DNA of 64,000 nt from Hawksworthiomyces lignivorus. Its lineage: Eukaryota > Ascomycota > Sordariomycetes > Ophiostomatales > Ophiostomataceae. The stretch is from assembly GCA_002917075.1 (NCBI GenBank), contig NTMA01000125.1:1-64000 (forward strand), in the 5' to 3' direction. This document shows, one piece after another, positions 21,419 to 33,260 of the stretch. Numbering within the stretch: the stretch's first letter is position 1; the number at the start of each line of letters is the position of its first letter. The notes below the pieces were generated by a model that saw nothing but the letters and a program-made list of their open reading frames with translations, had not been told where the DNA came from and ran no database searches. The position numbers were made by a program, and so were the translations under genes.

Positions 21419-23346
21419 TTATGGCTTGCAAACGTAAGGAAGGATGACAGAACTAGGGTAGTCACCACCAAAATGCACCTTATGTTCTCCCTTATTGAGC
21501 TCATGTTCAGGCCGGGGTACTGACCATGCTGTGAACTCTGATGCGCTGTGATTCTGTCCACCCACCTGTACATGGCACCGTTAGCTACACCAGCGAGGTT
21601 TGTGGGGGGTATGTTTCTGTATCGAGACTTACCCTCAGAGAAATGCTCTCTCCCTTGCTGAAATCGGTTCCTAGGGCCCAGATACCAATTTCCAACTTCA
21701 CAACTGTGCCAGGAGGGACTTTTTGCACCTTCTCATGCGGGTGAAAGGGTATGTTCGGATGAATACTTCTAGCCGGGTCTATCTCGCGGTGCGAGGCGCG
21801 TAGAATTCCCATCGGCCCTGCATGAGTATTCACGCTGTGCTGGTCCTTTTCTGCAATCTCCGACATAGATTTGACAGGAGATGCTTCGAAGGGGAAATTC
21901 AAATGAAGCATATCTTTGCCGCTTTTATCTTTCTTGCGGAGGATCACAAAGACCACAAAATCATCTCGTGTATCACACGATACATATATAGTAGCTTTGG
22001 GGAGGCCGATCAGCCTGGACGGCTCCGGAAAGGTATGTGTGAACTCTACCCAACTGTGGCGGTCTTCAGAATTGTAGGTGAGAGTCTCGACCGTCGCTGG
22101 CGGCTTGTCGCTAAGCCTTCCGTCACCAGACAGGAAGAATTCGAGATACTTGGTGTCAGGTGCTGGGAAATCTTGAAGAATGATGTCGTGCACGGGATGG
22201 CTGTCCCCGAACTGCAGCGAAGCCCATCGCACTTTTGGCGTTTTTTGCTCCCAGCCATTATCAACACCGCGGAGGTAGTGATCGAAATAGGTTGTAAGGG
22301 AATCAGTGGACTCGGGTACACTATATAACTCAAACCACTCCTGATAGCTTCCCCATTGTATCCACTTTTTCTCATGGGGGATCTCCAACCATGCTCGGAT
22401 TGACCCCATATTGTGCAGGCTGCTGACGTCCGAACCCCGGATGTAAACTGGGCATTTGATCTTGGTCATATCGACGCGCTTGTCCTTCCAGAAAGCATTC
22501 ATAGTAGGCGAGCGACGGTACATCTCGGAAAAATCTTCCACTCCTGAGTTCGGGTGGCCTCTGAGGATTTCCTTCGTGATGAGATCGAAATTGTGCATGG
22601 AGAACCAGCCTCCTATTGCAACGTACTGTTAGTCATACGCCATAGGCCGTAGTTCACAGTACCATAGTTCCGGCTAGTGGCATACCTCTGCAGAACTGTT
22701 CTCGATAGAGGTCACTGAGACCTTCCCAGGGTGCGATCGCCTTTAGCGATGGAGGTTGCTGAGATGCGATGAACCATTGTACGATGGCAAGGTATGAGTT
22801 TCCTGCCATTCCAACTTTGCCGTTGCACCAATCCATCTTGGCAACAGCTTCGATGACATCATAGCCGTCCTCGCCCTCTTGCGAGCCCATTACACAGATG
22901 TGCCCATCACTGTTTCCTGAGCCTCGGGCATCAACGCTGATAATGGCATAACCTTTGGGGCACCATATGGCTGGGTCCAGACCCTCGAACTTCTCTAGGC
23001 CACTGAGATCGGAGCGCTTAATGCATGAATGCCACTTGGTCATGGGCAACATGTCGAGCGAGCTGTATTTCTTTCCATACGGCGACCAGCTCAGTATGGC
23101 AGGAATCTTCTCGGTGGAGTCTGCAGGTCGATAGATGTCCATGTATATACGGACGCCATCACGAACGACTACTTCCACGTCATGGTCCACGCGTATGTCG
23201 CTCGTCAGAGCTCTTGTGTCTTCGCCGAAAGGTTTAGAACCTGCGGTGACAACCTCGCTCTGACTAGGGCGGAAGCCAGTATAGCCATTCTCGCCAATTT
23301 TTGGCTCGCCGATCCGCTTGACTGCGGTCTGGAGTGCAATAGGCAT
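21419..23346 (-). CDS. S15/CocE-NonD-type alpha/beta hydrolase
   Basis: About 595 residues in three exons. The S15 peptidase-like core shows RDGVRIYMDIYRPAD, ISVDARGSGNSDG and the nucleophile elbow GNSYLAIVQW. A C-terminal jelly-roll domain reads SWVEFTHTFPEP...GLPKATIYVSCDT. The last exon was found by splicing: an intron at 21566-21632 joins SLR to VGGQNHSASEF and ends in HKVHFGGDYPSSVILP before TAA, the standard S15 C-terminal signature. The first intron (about 22600-22686) joins CRG to GWFSMHNFD. The start at 23346 (MPIALQTAVKR) is preferred; 23409 is in frame. No signal peptide with this start. Such enzymes cleave esters or amides (cocaine esterase, acylase, X-Pro dipeptidase relatives). 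Divergent from the PhyH gene and sharing its motif-bearing promoter. Confidence 0.85.
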
Positions 23347-23575
23347 ATTTAGTGTGAGATATCTGCAGTTGACGGCTTGCACGATGAGAGAAAACGCAGT
23401 TAGTGCCAAGCGAACTATTTGGAGCTTGTGACAAAAGAACCAAAAAGGTAGAAATTAAAAGAAAATACAAGCGGCATCTAAGACAGTTAAAGAAAATCGG
23501 GTAGCGGAAGGTGATGAGCGGACCTCAAAGTACTGCAAAAAAGAAATGTTACCGGTCTTGATCGCTCACACAAGA

Positions 23576-23723
23576 TCCGAGGAATCAACCTCCGAATCCT
23601 GGCAAACACCGGCCAAGGTCATTGACTTCCTGCAGGCCCCACCCAGCCCCTCCTCCGCCCGTGCCACTCATACTTGCTTGCTCTTCCGATCCGAGGATTT
23701 TTCTCGGGTGGCCTCCGAGGAAC
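23576..23723. promoter_or_regulatory. Three CCGAGGA sites in the hydrolase/PhyH divergent promoter
   Basis: TCCGAGGAAT at 23576-23585, TCCGAGGATT at 23690-23699 and TCCGAGGAAC at 23714-23723. All sit in the 590-bp spacer between the S15 hydrolase and the first PhyH gene, and match the half-site that recurs through the 21-44 kb cluster. Functional role inferred. Confidence 0.35.
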
Positions 23724-23935
23724 ACGAGGGTGTGCTTCGGTGCCAGCGGCAAATGTGGAACGTGGTGCGGGGGAAGCAACGGGAATCGCTGGAGTATATC
23801 ATGACAAAATGTTCTCTATCCAGGATCTGATATTCGGCCCATAGCAGTTCTCTGAGATCTTTGAATAACACAAATTCTTTTTGAACATCTGGACGGCAAA
23901 TTTTGATTTGTTTTGAACTTGAACTGCTTCTCACC

Positions 23936-25154
23936 ATGGCTACTACGACTCAGACTCAGGCTAGCGAGACTGAAGCGAAGTTCACCTTCGCTACTCAGTT
24001 AGAAGCTAAAGACCTTGTGGAGTTTGACCCCGGCCGTGTATACGGAGACTGGCGAGACGAATTTCACAAGAATGGCTGCGTCGTCATCAAGAACGTCATC
24101 AGCCCCGAGCGCGCAAAGTACTATGCCGACAAACAGATTGAATGGCTCAAGAAGTTTGACTTGGGATTTGACGACAAAAACCCAGACACATGGACAGCAG
24201 ATCATCTTCCTGTGAGTTTCAAAGGTGGCATGTACTACGGATATGGTGCGACCCATGAAAAGTTTGCATGGGAAGCTCGTACCGAGCCTGCTGTTGTTAA
24301 GATCTTTGAGAAGCTTTGGGAGACCAAGGAGCTCACCTGTTCCTTTGACGGCTTCAATGTCTCTATGCCCAATCGAAAGGATATTTCCTGGTCACCATGG
24401 CCCCACTGCGATCAGAACCCCGAGCGCAAAGGGTAAGTACCAGAGACACGCTGCTCCTGTCACGTCTTTGCTTTGGCGCTCATTCTATGGCGAGACGCTC
24501 AGCTAATTCTCTCTCCTACAGTATGCAAGCGGTACAGGGTCTGCTCAACTTTTCCCCCAACGGCCCCAAGGACGGTGGCCTCCTGCTTATGAAGGGCTCT
24601 TCAAAGCTGTTCAATGAGTTCTTTGCACAGAAGCGAGAGCAGGCCGACCATGAGGATGCCCCACCGCCCGAAATCAAGTACATGGACCTTTTTATCTTTA
24701 GCCAGAAAGACGTCAAATGGTTCGAGGACCAAGGGTGCGAACTTATCAAGGTCAACATGGATCCCGGCGACTTCGTGCTCTGGGACTCGCGCACCATGCA
24801 TTACGCCAAATTCCCTGAGGGCGACCAGATTCGGAATGTCCAGTACATTTGCATGACGCCTCGCAAGTTTGCTACTGATGAAGCTCTGGAGACGAAGAAA
24901 TTTTGCTTCGAGAACTACATTGGAACAACACACTGGCCCCACTGGTAAATAATTCTCGCCTCTGGAATGGTGCTATGAGGGCGTACATTGTGAATAGCTA
25001 CTAACGCTATATTATGCACTCTAGTAACATTCGTCCCTCTGCTGAAAAGCCCATGAGGAACGGTGAGGTCTGTCCCAAGTACAGGACCGAACCTTTCGAG
25101 AAGCCCGAGATCAACGACACGGTTCTACGGCTGGCGGGTGTGAAGGCTTACTAA
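23936..25154 (+). CDS. Phytanoyl-CoA dioxygenase (PhyH) family oxygenase, copy 1
   Basis: Fe(II)/2-oxoglutarate oxygenase of about 350 residues in three exons. The start at 23936 opens MATTTQTQASE. The iron-binding His-x-Asp lies in WPHCDQNPERKG, just before intron 1 (about 24435-24521). The distal His is in DSRTMHYAKFPEGDQIR, whose last Arg would bind 2-oxoglutarate. Intron 2 (about 24948-25024) adds a last exon, NIRPSAEKPMRNGEVCPKYR, ending at TAA 25152-25154. Also seen: LNFSPNGPKDGGLLLMKGSS, typical of the double-stranded beta-helix. It is a paralogue of the gene at 33261-34477. Substrate unknown; this branch includes hydroxylases of small molecules and fungal secondary-metabolism enzymes. 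Active-site residues are intact. Confidence 0.88.
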
Positions 25155-25853
25155 GAGACAAATAGTAGAAGCTGTTATATGTAATTTTAGCAGTCCTCTC
25201 GGATAGTCTTCTCTTTTTATCTATATGTTCTAAACGAGATCGAATAGCATGCTTCTAGCTCATCGAGCATAATATTGCTCAAATGAAGTAGGAAGAAAAA
25301 GCATGTTCTATTACATAATTAAGCAAAAACGGACTACGACCTCGTTTATGGTGATGTCAACGAGCTGTTGCCTTTGTTATGGTTAGGCGATGGGCGGGTC
25401 AAATGTCTGGAACGGTTGTGGAGTGCTTGTGCATAGATACACTGAGGCCAGAGATTAGAATGGTACAAGAGAATCTTAGTATGGCTGGCTTGCTCCGAAT
25501 CTTGCTTTCACCAAAACAGCTAGTAAATGGGGCTTAATAATTTTTGCTTCGGACCAACGAAACGCGACATTAGCAATCCGCAATTAGCTGTGCTCGGTTC
25601 GGTTCACTTCGGTTCGGTTCACTTCGGTTCGGTTCACTTCGGTTCGGTTCAACTCCGTATAACACCGGCCAAATGATTTCCTACTCTAATTCAATTTTTT
25701 TTACGCAGCTTGCAATGGCAAGTTCTGGTGGTTGGGGCTATGAAGGCCCTGGGTTGATTGACCCAGTAATATAATGATGTGTCCTTGTATCTTTTAGTAA
25801 ATGTTGTGTATTGTGTCAGCAAGTCTTGGTTGCCTCCATCTCATGGTTTCAAG
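25155..25853. other. Spacer and promoter of the FAD monooxygenase
   Basis: Holds the 3' end of the PhyH gene and the tandem repeat at 25594-25652. No gene seen. Confidence 0.5.
25594..25652. promoter_or_regulatory. Tandem 15-bp repeat TCGGTTCGGTTCACT, about four copies
   Basis: Three perfect units and a partial fourth, about 200 bp upstream of the monooxygenase start. Each unit contains TCGGTTCGG, the complement of the CCGAACCGA core seen in other promoters of this cluster. A multi-site array for a regulator is the natural reading; a plain minisatellite is the alternative. Confidence 0.5.
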
Positions 25854-27159
25854 ATGACGGATGAGAAGGCTGAGTTTCGGATTATCATTGTTGGCGGTGG
25901 AATCGCCGGCTTAACAGCAGTCAGTACAATGAGGTATTAGTCGAGTTGAGGTAGTCTCTCTAACACAAATGCGACAGGGTATCGCTCTTCGTGGTGAAAA
26001 TCGATCAATCACTATTCTAGAACGCTCACGTATGCTCAGGGAGACCGGCGCACTGATCTCTTTACAGCCAAATGCCAGCAAAATTGTTACGAAGTGGGGA
26101 TTGGACTCATATCTTGAGACTGCTGAACCACAGATCGATCACGGATTTTGTCTCTACGATGTCTCTGGTCAGCTTGTGAGACAGGTGCCATTGGACACCG
26201 CTGAATTTGGAGCTGATCGCGTACTATATCATCGACAAGACCTCCATTCTGCATTGAAGAGCGCCGCACTTAGTCCTGACCTGCCAGGGAAACCTGTTAA
26301 CATCCGCACATCGAGTCCCGTAGTGTCTTGTGATCCAGAGAATGGAGTCGTCGCTCTTGATGGCGGGGAAACACTACAGGGCGACCTCATCATCGGTGCT
26401 GACGGGATCAAGTCGGTTGTGCGAACTGCCGTTCTGGGCGGGCAGCGGAAGGCTGTGCCTACCGGACTCTCCGCATATCGCATATTGATCCCGACCGGGC
26501 TGATGCAGACTGCCGAAGATGTCCCCGCCAGCGTCAAGAACCCAGAACCGGCAATGACCTCTATGGTTGTTGGGAATGACAGGCGCGTCATTATGGGACC
26601 CGGCCGCGGGGGAAAGCTATTCGGCATCGTGGCATTGGTTCCGGACAAAAATATGTACGATGAATCTACGGACGACTCGTGGGTTAATACAGGATCCAAG
26701 AAAGAGCTTCTAGAAGCCTACGTCAGCTTCCCATCCTGGTTGCGCACCATCTTTGCCTCGGCACCGGAGAGCGAAATCAGTCTCTGGCAGCTACGTGACC
26801 TCGATCCGCTTCCAACTTGGGTTTCCGGACGCGCCATCATTATCGGTGACGCGGCGCACGCTATGCTGCCTACTCAGGGCCAGGGTGCGAGCCAGAGCAT
26901 CGAGGATGCAGAGGCACTACAGGCCTTCTTTGCTCCAATATCAGGCCGTCCCTCCAAGAAAACCGTACAAGAGGCGCTAGAACAGGTTTTCATGGCTAGG
27001 TATGAGCGGGTAAGCCTAATACAAGCTTACAGTAGGCAGCAGGCCAAAGATGGGACACAAAAAGGGTCCATCTCTGTGAAATTGGACCCGGGACAGTTTA
27101 TGAAATACAACTGCGATTATAACGGCGCTGTGGACTGGCTGAGCAGAGTGTCAAGATAG
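25854..27159 (+). CDS. FAD-dependent monooxygenase (salicylate hydroxylase-like)
   Basis: Group A flavoprotein monooxygenase of about 416 residues. The ATG at 25854 gives a 22-codon first exon ending GGGIAGLTA. An intron at 25920-25977 joins GIALRGENRSITILERS, completing the Rossmann dinucleotide motif. The DG motif LIIGADGIKSVVR (about residue 150) and the GD motif GDAAHAMLPTQGQGASQSIEDA (about residue 315) are both intact. No signal peptide or membrane segment. Family members hydroxylate or epoxidise aromatic and polyketide-like substrates with NAD(P)H. The position between the PhyH and regulator genes, and the repeat in its promoter, tie it to the cluster. The upstream ATG at 25842 hits a stop after three codons. 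Confidence 0.88.
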
Positions 27160-27559
27160 CAAGGTTCTAGAGCGCAAGCAAAACGCGAAGATAATATACA
27201 GGCACCATCCTATTAACTTTCAGCCTTATGAATATGGCATCGTAGTAAATTTTCTCAACCTTGTTATCAAAACAGCTTTGGCAGTTTCAGACGACGCTGC
27301 TCTCTGTCACAGAGCAAAATGCCATGATTCTGTGCTACAGTTTTTTTGTTCTCGGGTGCCTTCTCCACATGCCGAAAGTTCGCCATCTGGCCTAGCTGAC
27401 CATTTTAGCGGCCATTTCCCCGCTCCTACAGGCCTCCCCCGCAAATTTTTGGGGAGCAATCCCCGCAAACATGGTAATCCGAATTTGCGCGGGTGCCATT
27501 GGCATGCTATAAACTATTAGTAGTCTAGGTGTTCCAGCTCCATCGTGCTCCTTCGGCGG

Positions 27560-27571
27560 CGAACCGAACCG
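27560..27571. promoter_or_regulatory. CGAACCGAACCG site just upstream of the regulator gene
   Basis: Lies 11-23 bp before the ATG of the Zn2Cys6 gene. It repeats the CGAACC half-site of the cluster motif, consistent with autoregulation (inferred). Confidence 0.35.
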
Positions 27572-27582
27572 TTTCCTAGGAA

Positions 27583-30141
27583 ATGAGCCCATACTCCGTA
27601 CTCTCGCACCATCTTTGTATGACACGCATGATGAGCAGTAACACCTCAGCCGAGAGGCCACCCACTATCCCCGACGCCGCGTCGGATGGCTCGTATAGCA
27701 GCCTTGCACCAGCCATCACGACTGGTTCGTCTGCTGCTGAACATCTCCCCGGCCGTGGTTCTACATCTTCCAAGCGCATTCGGCTCAGTCTTGCTTGCAA
27801 CCAATGTCGCAAGCGCAAGGTAAGATGCGACACCGAGACACCAAAGTGCCGCAACTGCTGGCTGCGTGACGAAATCTGCGAGACTACCGACCCTCGGTAT
27901 CCGGACGCCGGCCCTAGTGTGCGCCGCTGGGCGACAAAGGACGGCCTTATGCCAGGCCAGAATCCTGCGGCCACCCACAGAAATCAGGCCCGCGTTCCGA
28001 AGCATAGCCCAGCCGTGTCTGCCGCAGCAACCGCTCCATCAGACCGGGATCGTGCTGTTAATGGTACCACCCATGAGGGTAACCGCTTCTCTCGCCGGTG
28101 GAGTACCTCCGCCACCGTCTCAGCTATAGCGGATGCTACTATGCAGCAGAGGGATACAGTTTCTGTCAGCCCTGCCACAAGTGCTGAGAGTTCCGCTGCT
28201 ACAGCAGCAATGTCTTGGGTATCACGGGGGTATCAAGACAGCGTGAATGCAGGTGGCCAAGGCGAGGAAAACGACAACGACACAAATAACCCAGACGTAG
28301 TCGTCAACACAGACAGCAGCCCCCACAGGATAAAGGTATGTTTTCGAGATATCCACATTTCTAGCTTGCTGAAGGCTCATGCGAAATTTTTTAAAATTTT
28401 TTTCAACAGTATATGGGTGGCAGCAGCTTGCAATGTCTGGCAAATTTCGTTGACATTTATCTGAGGCGTAAAGGACTTCAGACCATATCATCGAACTTTA
28501 GAAATGGAATGCGCCATGTCGAAGAGTTTCCACTCTCGCTTGCTATTACAGTTCCCCCATTGCCGGATCTTCAATCGCTCCAGGAGCATCTGGGCACATT
28601 CTTTGTGAGAGTATGGCCAATCTACCCCGTGGTGGACCGCTCTAGCATCGAGACAGACATTCAGTACTTCTATGAGTTAAGTTCATCTCCGGGTGGCCTG
28701 CAGGCAAATCTGACATCCGCACGTGTACCCCAACTTGTTTCTATTTTTGCAATTATCGTCATTGCCGCAGATGAGGCCGCCAATGAACGCACTGAGCTGG
28801 GCGATACATATCTTGCAATAGCCTACAATCTCTTTGCATACCTAGTGGCCACTCCATATCTAGCAAGTGTCCAAGCGCTTCTTCTTCTCGCTGTTGCATT
28901 GCGGTCTAGATGTAAGGATGGGCAAGGCTGGCATGTCCTGGCTCAAGCAATCAGAGTGGCACATTCCATCGGGCTTCACCGGTACATTCGGTCTCAGTCC
29001 ACCTCCGCCTCTCCCGGATGCCAGACGGCTGGGTACCAGATGAATATTGGGCTTCGTGAGCGGGTATGGTGGTCCTGCTACGCTTTGGAGAAGCTCATGG
29101 AACTTGAGACCGGAAGGCCATCGGCAATCAGTGACGAAGATATAGATCAGGTCCTCCCACTAAGCTCACCCGTTGCAACAGACAATAGCCCAGATTTCTT
29201 TGTCCACTGGGTGAGCCTTTCGAGGATCCTCAGTCTCATCAGCAAGCAGCTCTACAGGAAGAAGCCGGACTCCGCCTGGCAGCTCATGTCTGAGATGGGG
29301 AGACTTGATCAGCAATTGCTTGAGTGGGTGAATACTCTCCCAGAAAGCATAAGACCCGGACATGAACTCTTTGATGGACATGGGATCGGACAACAATTGC
29401 ACCAGCAGCATATTTCCAGCTTTCTGTCGCTACAGTATTATCAGGTATGTTACAAGAATACAACAGACTCTTTCTGGGCGCGCTTTCTCACGTGTGGCAA
29501 AACAGGCACAGATTACGCTTATGCGAGCATGTCTTGTCTTCCCGGCACCGTCCTTCATCGACGAGGTAAAACGCCTAGGCCCTTCTCTGCCGTCGTACCT
29601 GCGCCTCTTGCAGGCAGAAAACATCTGCACGAGCGCTGCACGTGCGACAATACGCCAGGTGCTCGAGCTAGCAGACCACGGCATCCAGTCCCTGATATCA
29701 TCCGCCACGCAGACGTTTCTTGCGGCAGTCGTGCTCGCGCTGCACATTGTCAAGAATCCGAGCAAGCGCCTTGTGCGGTCCGACCTTGAGCTTCTCATCA
29801 CGACCACCGAGCACCTCGAGGCGCAGTTTCAGCGTGGTGGACAGCACCCCGGCTTCATCCAGGGCTTTGAGATGCTGCGGGCGAGCGTGTCCGCGGCCGC
29901 TAACATGGAGCGGGGTTCTGGACTTGTCGGCTTGACACCGACATCGCAACCTCGGCCAGAGATCATAATCGAGAGCAACGGGGGGATTATGCCTTCGTTA
30001 GATGACCAGTCTCTCCTGGTGCCAGGCATGACACCCGACCTCATATCTTTTGGGTTGGGCGACGACATCCCCCTCGAAGAACTGTGGGGCGCATTTGGAA
30101 CATATTCATTTCTCGAGCCTACGACCCTTACGGATCAATAA
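27583..30141 (+). CDS. Zn2Cys6 fungal transcription factor (likely cluster regulator)
   Basis: About 800 residues in three exons. The binuclear zinc cluster CNQCRKRKVRC...CRNCWLRDEIC has C-x2-C-x6-C-x6-C-x2-C-x6-C spacing near residues 70-100, following basic KRIRLSLA. Downstream Ser/Thr/Asn-rich sequence leads into a fungal-specific TF domain (PPLPDLQSLQEHLGTFFVRVWPIYPVVDR; ERVWWSCYALEKLMELETGRPSAI). Introns at about 28336-28409 and 29444-29506; the second restores LQYYQ-AQITLMRACLVFPAP in frame. Several Met codons near the start (27583, 27619, 27628) are possible. Lies centrally among the catabolic and transport genes and has copies of the shared promoter motif directly upstream, so it is the obvious candidate to bind that motif. 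Target genes are inference. Confidence 0.9.
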
Positions 30142-30667
30142 CCCAGTAGTTGTTGATCGAATTGGCCGATATCCGGGCCTTCTGCTCTATATATAGAACT
30201 GTATCCCTATACGGAGCCAAGCAATACATGGGACTAGGGAAGGGCAGAGGCGGAAGCATAGACAAAGGAGGTTATGCAGCTGTGAACCGAATTGGGTAGC
30301 TTCTGTAGTGCATTCTGTTGCTATTCACTGGTCCATTGTTATGAATATCTTAGGGACACTTTGGACGAAACTAATACTGTATATCAAGTACGCACAGCTA
30401 TGGCAGGGTGAATGTTTACGACTTCGCATCTTCATCTCCGTATACGGCCTGCGATTTTCTGTTAAGTGTTTGGGCAAGATCCATAGAAAGCATTTATTGA
30501 AGTTATATAAATTTCACTGCCACTCTTTTATTGCTTTATTCATTCACTTGTTGGATGATTTTAAGTGGCCTTCATCCGAAAGGAGTGCTGGGAGAAAGAC
30601 AAAGAAAAATGACAGATACAGGCCTAGAATCATCCGATCTTATAGTCCTCTCTCTTGTTAAGTGCTA
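30142..30667. other. Spacer between convergent genes
   Basis: 3' regions of the regulator and the first MFS gene; AT-rich, no gene seen. Confidence 0.5.
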
Positions 30668-32662
30668 TTAAGAGTATGTTGGCTTTGTCTCGCTAGAAGG
30701 TAAAGCATACCGCGTGCAAAAGGCTCGGATTTTAGGGCTGAATATGTAGACAGGGATACCCATAGCGCCGAGGACACCAGTCAGTAAACCATAAACTAGA
30801 AACGCGCCATCATATCCCCTTAAATCAATAAAAGGCTGAACAGCATACGACGTTCCAAAGCTGAGAATGCCACGGACGGCACAGATAATGACGAGAGCGG
30901 GTCCGGATCTCGTAGGATGAGAGTCTAGCGCGTAAACGATACCAGCTTGGTTGGCGCCGAGGAAGGCAAAGTAGTAAGCGTTTACAGCAAAAACAATAGC
31001 GAACCAATGAATGCGCTCAGGGTGCTGCGCAGCCTGGCCGTAGAGGATAGCAGAGAGAACGCCAACGATAGTAGGGAAGATAAGAGTCACGAGGCGGTAC
31101 TGGGGCTGGTGGACGCCTCCGTTGCGGCGTGCTAGAAACTTGACGGCCCAGTCAGAGCCCCAACCGAGCAGTGGCAGTGCGATGGCAGAAACGACAATCT
31201 GCCCAGCCGTGGCGAAGGAGATGTTTTCCTGCGCCCAGCTGTAAGGCGGAACGCCGAGGATGTTGCCGTATGTCGTGGCCATGGCGACATTCACACCGAG
31301 TGTGAGGCCATTAAGAAGCTACGAAAACATGTTAATATCACTGCGAAACACCATGTTGAAGATTATCTGGGACTCACAAACGCCCACAGAATGTCAGGAA
31401 AGAATACGACGGTGCACATGGCTCTCAGCGTTCGGAGACCCTCCTCCCAGTCGGGCTCGTTGACAAAAAGACGCATGTCCGAGGCCAGTGTGCGCGGCTT
31501 GTAACTGACCAAGTCCAATTCGCGAACATCGCGTGTAGTGAGGCTCCGAGCAGTGTAAGTCTCCTGTTGTGCGGCGTTCTTGTCGCCAGATACGAAGGTG
31601 CTGACCCTTGTGGCTTGCCCTTGGTAAGCCGACAGCGGCCGATCATACTTGGTTTCCGGTAGGAGGAATATGCCCAGGATTAGAACGAGGCCGGCGAAGC
31701 CAGATCCGAGGCCATACCAGCCGCCAGGGCCAATGGCTTCGCCAATGTAAGATGTGAGGAGAGTGAAGACAGTCGTCAGTATGTTGCCAACCGCACTGAA
31801 GATCATCTGATATTTTCCTCGCTCATGCAGAAAGAATGCCTCTTGGACCATAAGCGGGCACAACGCTTCGCTTTGACCTGCGGCCAAACCCAGGACCATG
31901 CGCGCTGCTAGATGCCACTCGTAAGATTTCTGAGTGGCACAGAGAATGCACGCGATGACCAGCACAACAGAGGACAATAGAAACACAGGACGGCGACCAA
32001 TTGAAAGTGCCAGGGGCATGCCAATAATGTTTCCGATACCCATGAAGAGTGTTGGAAAAGTCATTAGATCTGAAGCCGGGAGCATAGTTAGCCATCTCGT
32101 CAGGTAAAAACTTCCAGATCGGAAGTACTTACGGGTAATGTCTGCAACCGTCCGACCCTCAGATACGTATATAGGGATGAACATGCCCAAGAGACCACCC
32201 TGGCTCTTAATTAGTCTCCCTACATCCGCTCAGTAAGGCTATAGATGTACTCACCAGACCGCTAACCATGCTCAAGCCAACACTACTAAACAGAGAGACA
32301 ATGGCCAGTACCACCTACCACGCTGTGCTTTAGCAATTTTTGTTTTATGAATAGCAGTCATGTTAGTACTCACTAATTTTCTAGGCAAGGAGAGATTCAA
32401 AGGATCTGCCATTCAGAAAAAAATAAGCCCGGTGCCAACGCTGAGGAAGCTCACTGAGTGAGATGTGTGGAACAGATACAATACCTCTAGGATCAGGGCT
32501 GGGTGTGGGAATTAGGTAGACCACATCGCCAGGCCCCGCGAGATTAACATCGCCATGAAAGTCATTCGGCGCAAGGGCGTCAGGCTTCACCAGCTCGGAT
32601 GCGAATACAGCCTCTTCCACAATCTCGACTTGGCTACCCTTGTCGTTGTCGTCTTGCATCAT
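30668..32662 (-). CDS. MFS transporter 1 (HOL1/DHA1-like)
   Basis: Twelve-helix major facilitator assembled from about six exons. Acidic cytoplasmic N-terminus (MMQDDNDKGSQVEIVEEAVF), then DPLNL, the usual entry motif of fungal DHA1/HOL1 carriers, joined over short introns to LPRKLVVLAIVSLFSSVGLSM and GLLGMFIPIYVSEG. The loop 2-3 MFS motif is GMPLALSIGRRPVFL. A long central loop (PETKYDRPLSAYQGQATR) divides the halves, and the second half has WGSDWAVKFLARRNGGVHQPQYR. The start at 32662 is one choice; 32695 is in frame. It resembles the MFS gene at 35458-37262 segment by segment (GRRPVFL, HLA-R, ARRN-GVH-P--R), so the two are paralogues, probably for related solutes. Direction and substrate unknown. 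Confidence 0.85.
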
Positions 32663-33260
32663 TTCAGCCAGTACACACACGCACTCTCGAATCAAAGATG
32701 GAGGGGGAAAAAATTAAACGGCAGTGCCTAATAGCGCAATGAATAGCAAGAATACGGGAAAAGATGCTGCCTACCAAGCCGTACTTTCAAAAAAAAAAAA
32801 AAATTGAGAGATACCATGTCGGGTCTTGAATGTCTTTTTATAAGTGTTAATATTCCTGATAGAATAAACAAGGTTCCCTGCCGAGTGAGTTGTTTAGCAG
32901 CACAAAACCGAACCAAACAGAATCCCAGACTTTTGTTACCCCGTGGGAACTTGGACTGCTCTTGTCGATTTGCGGGGACCCCACAATACATTTGCTCCGG
33001 TTCGGTTCATCACCTATCGGAGTACAACTGATAGCAATACAAACCAGAGGGTGGAGGCGATAGTCAGTCAAACACGCGGTTTAGCACAGTTGCAAAAGCT
33101 ATGCTGAGAAGCCAGGTGTTCTCACCATCAGCTTTCATAGAATAATCAAAAACAAAATACAATATGCTTTAAGCATTGAATTCCGCTACGAGATTGAAAC
33201 TAAGCCAGAAATATATTTATAAAAAAGTAGAGCTACTCGGGGCCATGTAAGAGCCCGCAA
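32663..33260. other. Promoter spacer of MFS 1; 3' region of PhyH copy 2
   Basis: Holds a poly-A tract (about 32790-32802) and two cluster-type motifs at 32907 and 32995. No gene seen. Confidence 0.5.
32907..33022. promoter_or_regulatory. CGAACC/GGTTCGG motifs upstream of MFS 1
   Basis: ACCGAACC at 32907-32914 and CTCCGGTTCGGTTC at 32995-33008. The latter also starts an inverted CTCCG-N18-CGGAG pair ending at 33022. About 245-360 bp upstream of the MFS start. Zn2Cys6 proteins commonly bind CGG inverted repeats. Confidence 0.35.

Noticed and set aside
25594..25652. CRISPR-like repeat array
   Set aside because: Direct 15-bp repeats without spacers in a eukaryotic promoter; a tandem repeat or regulator array, not CRISPR.
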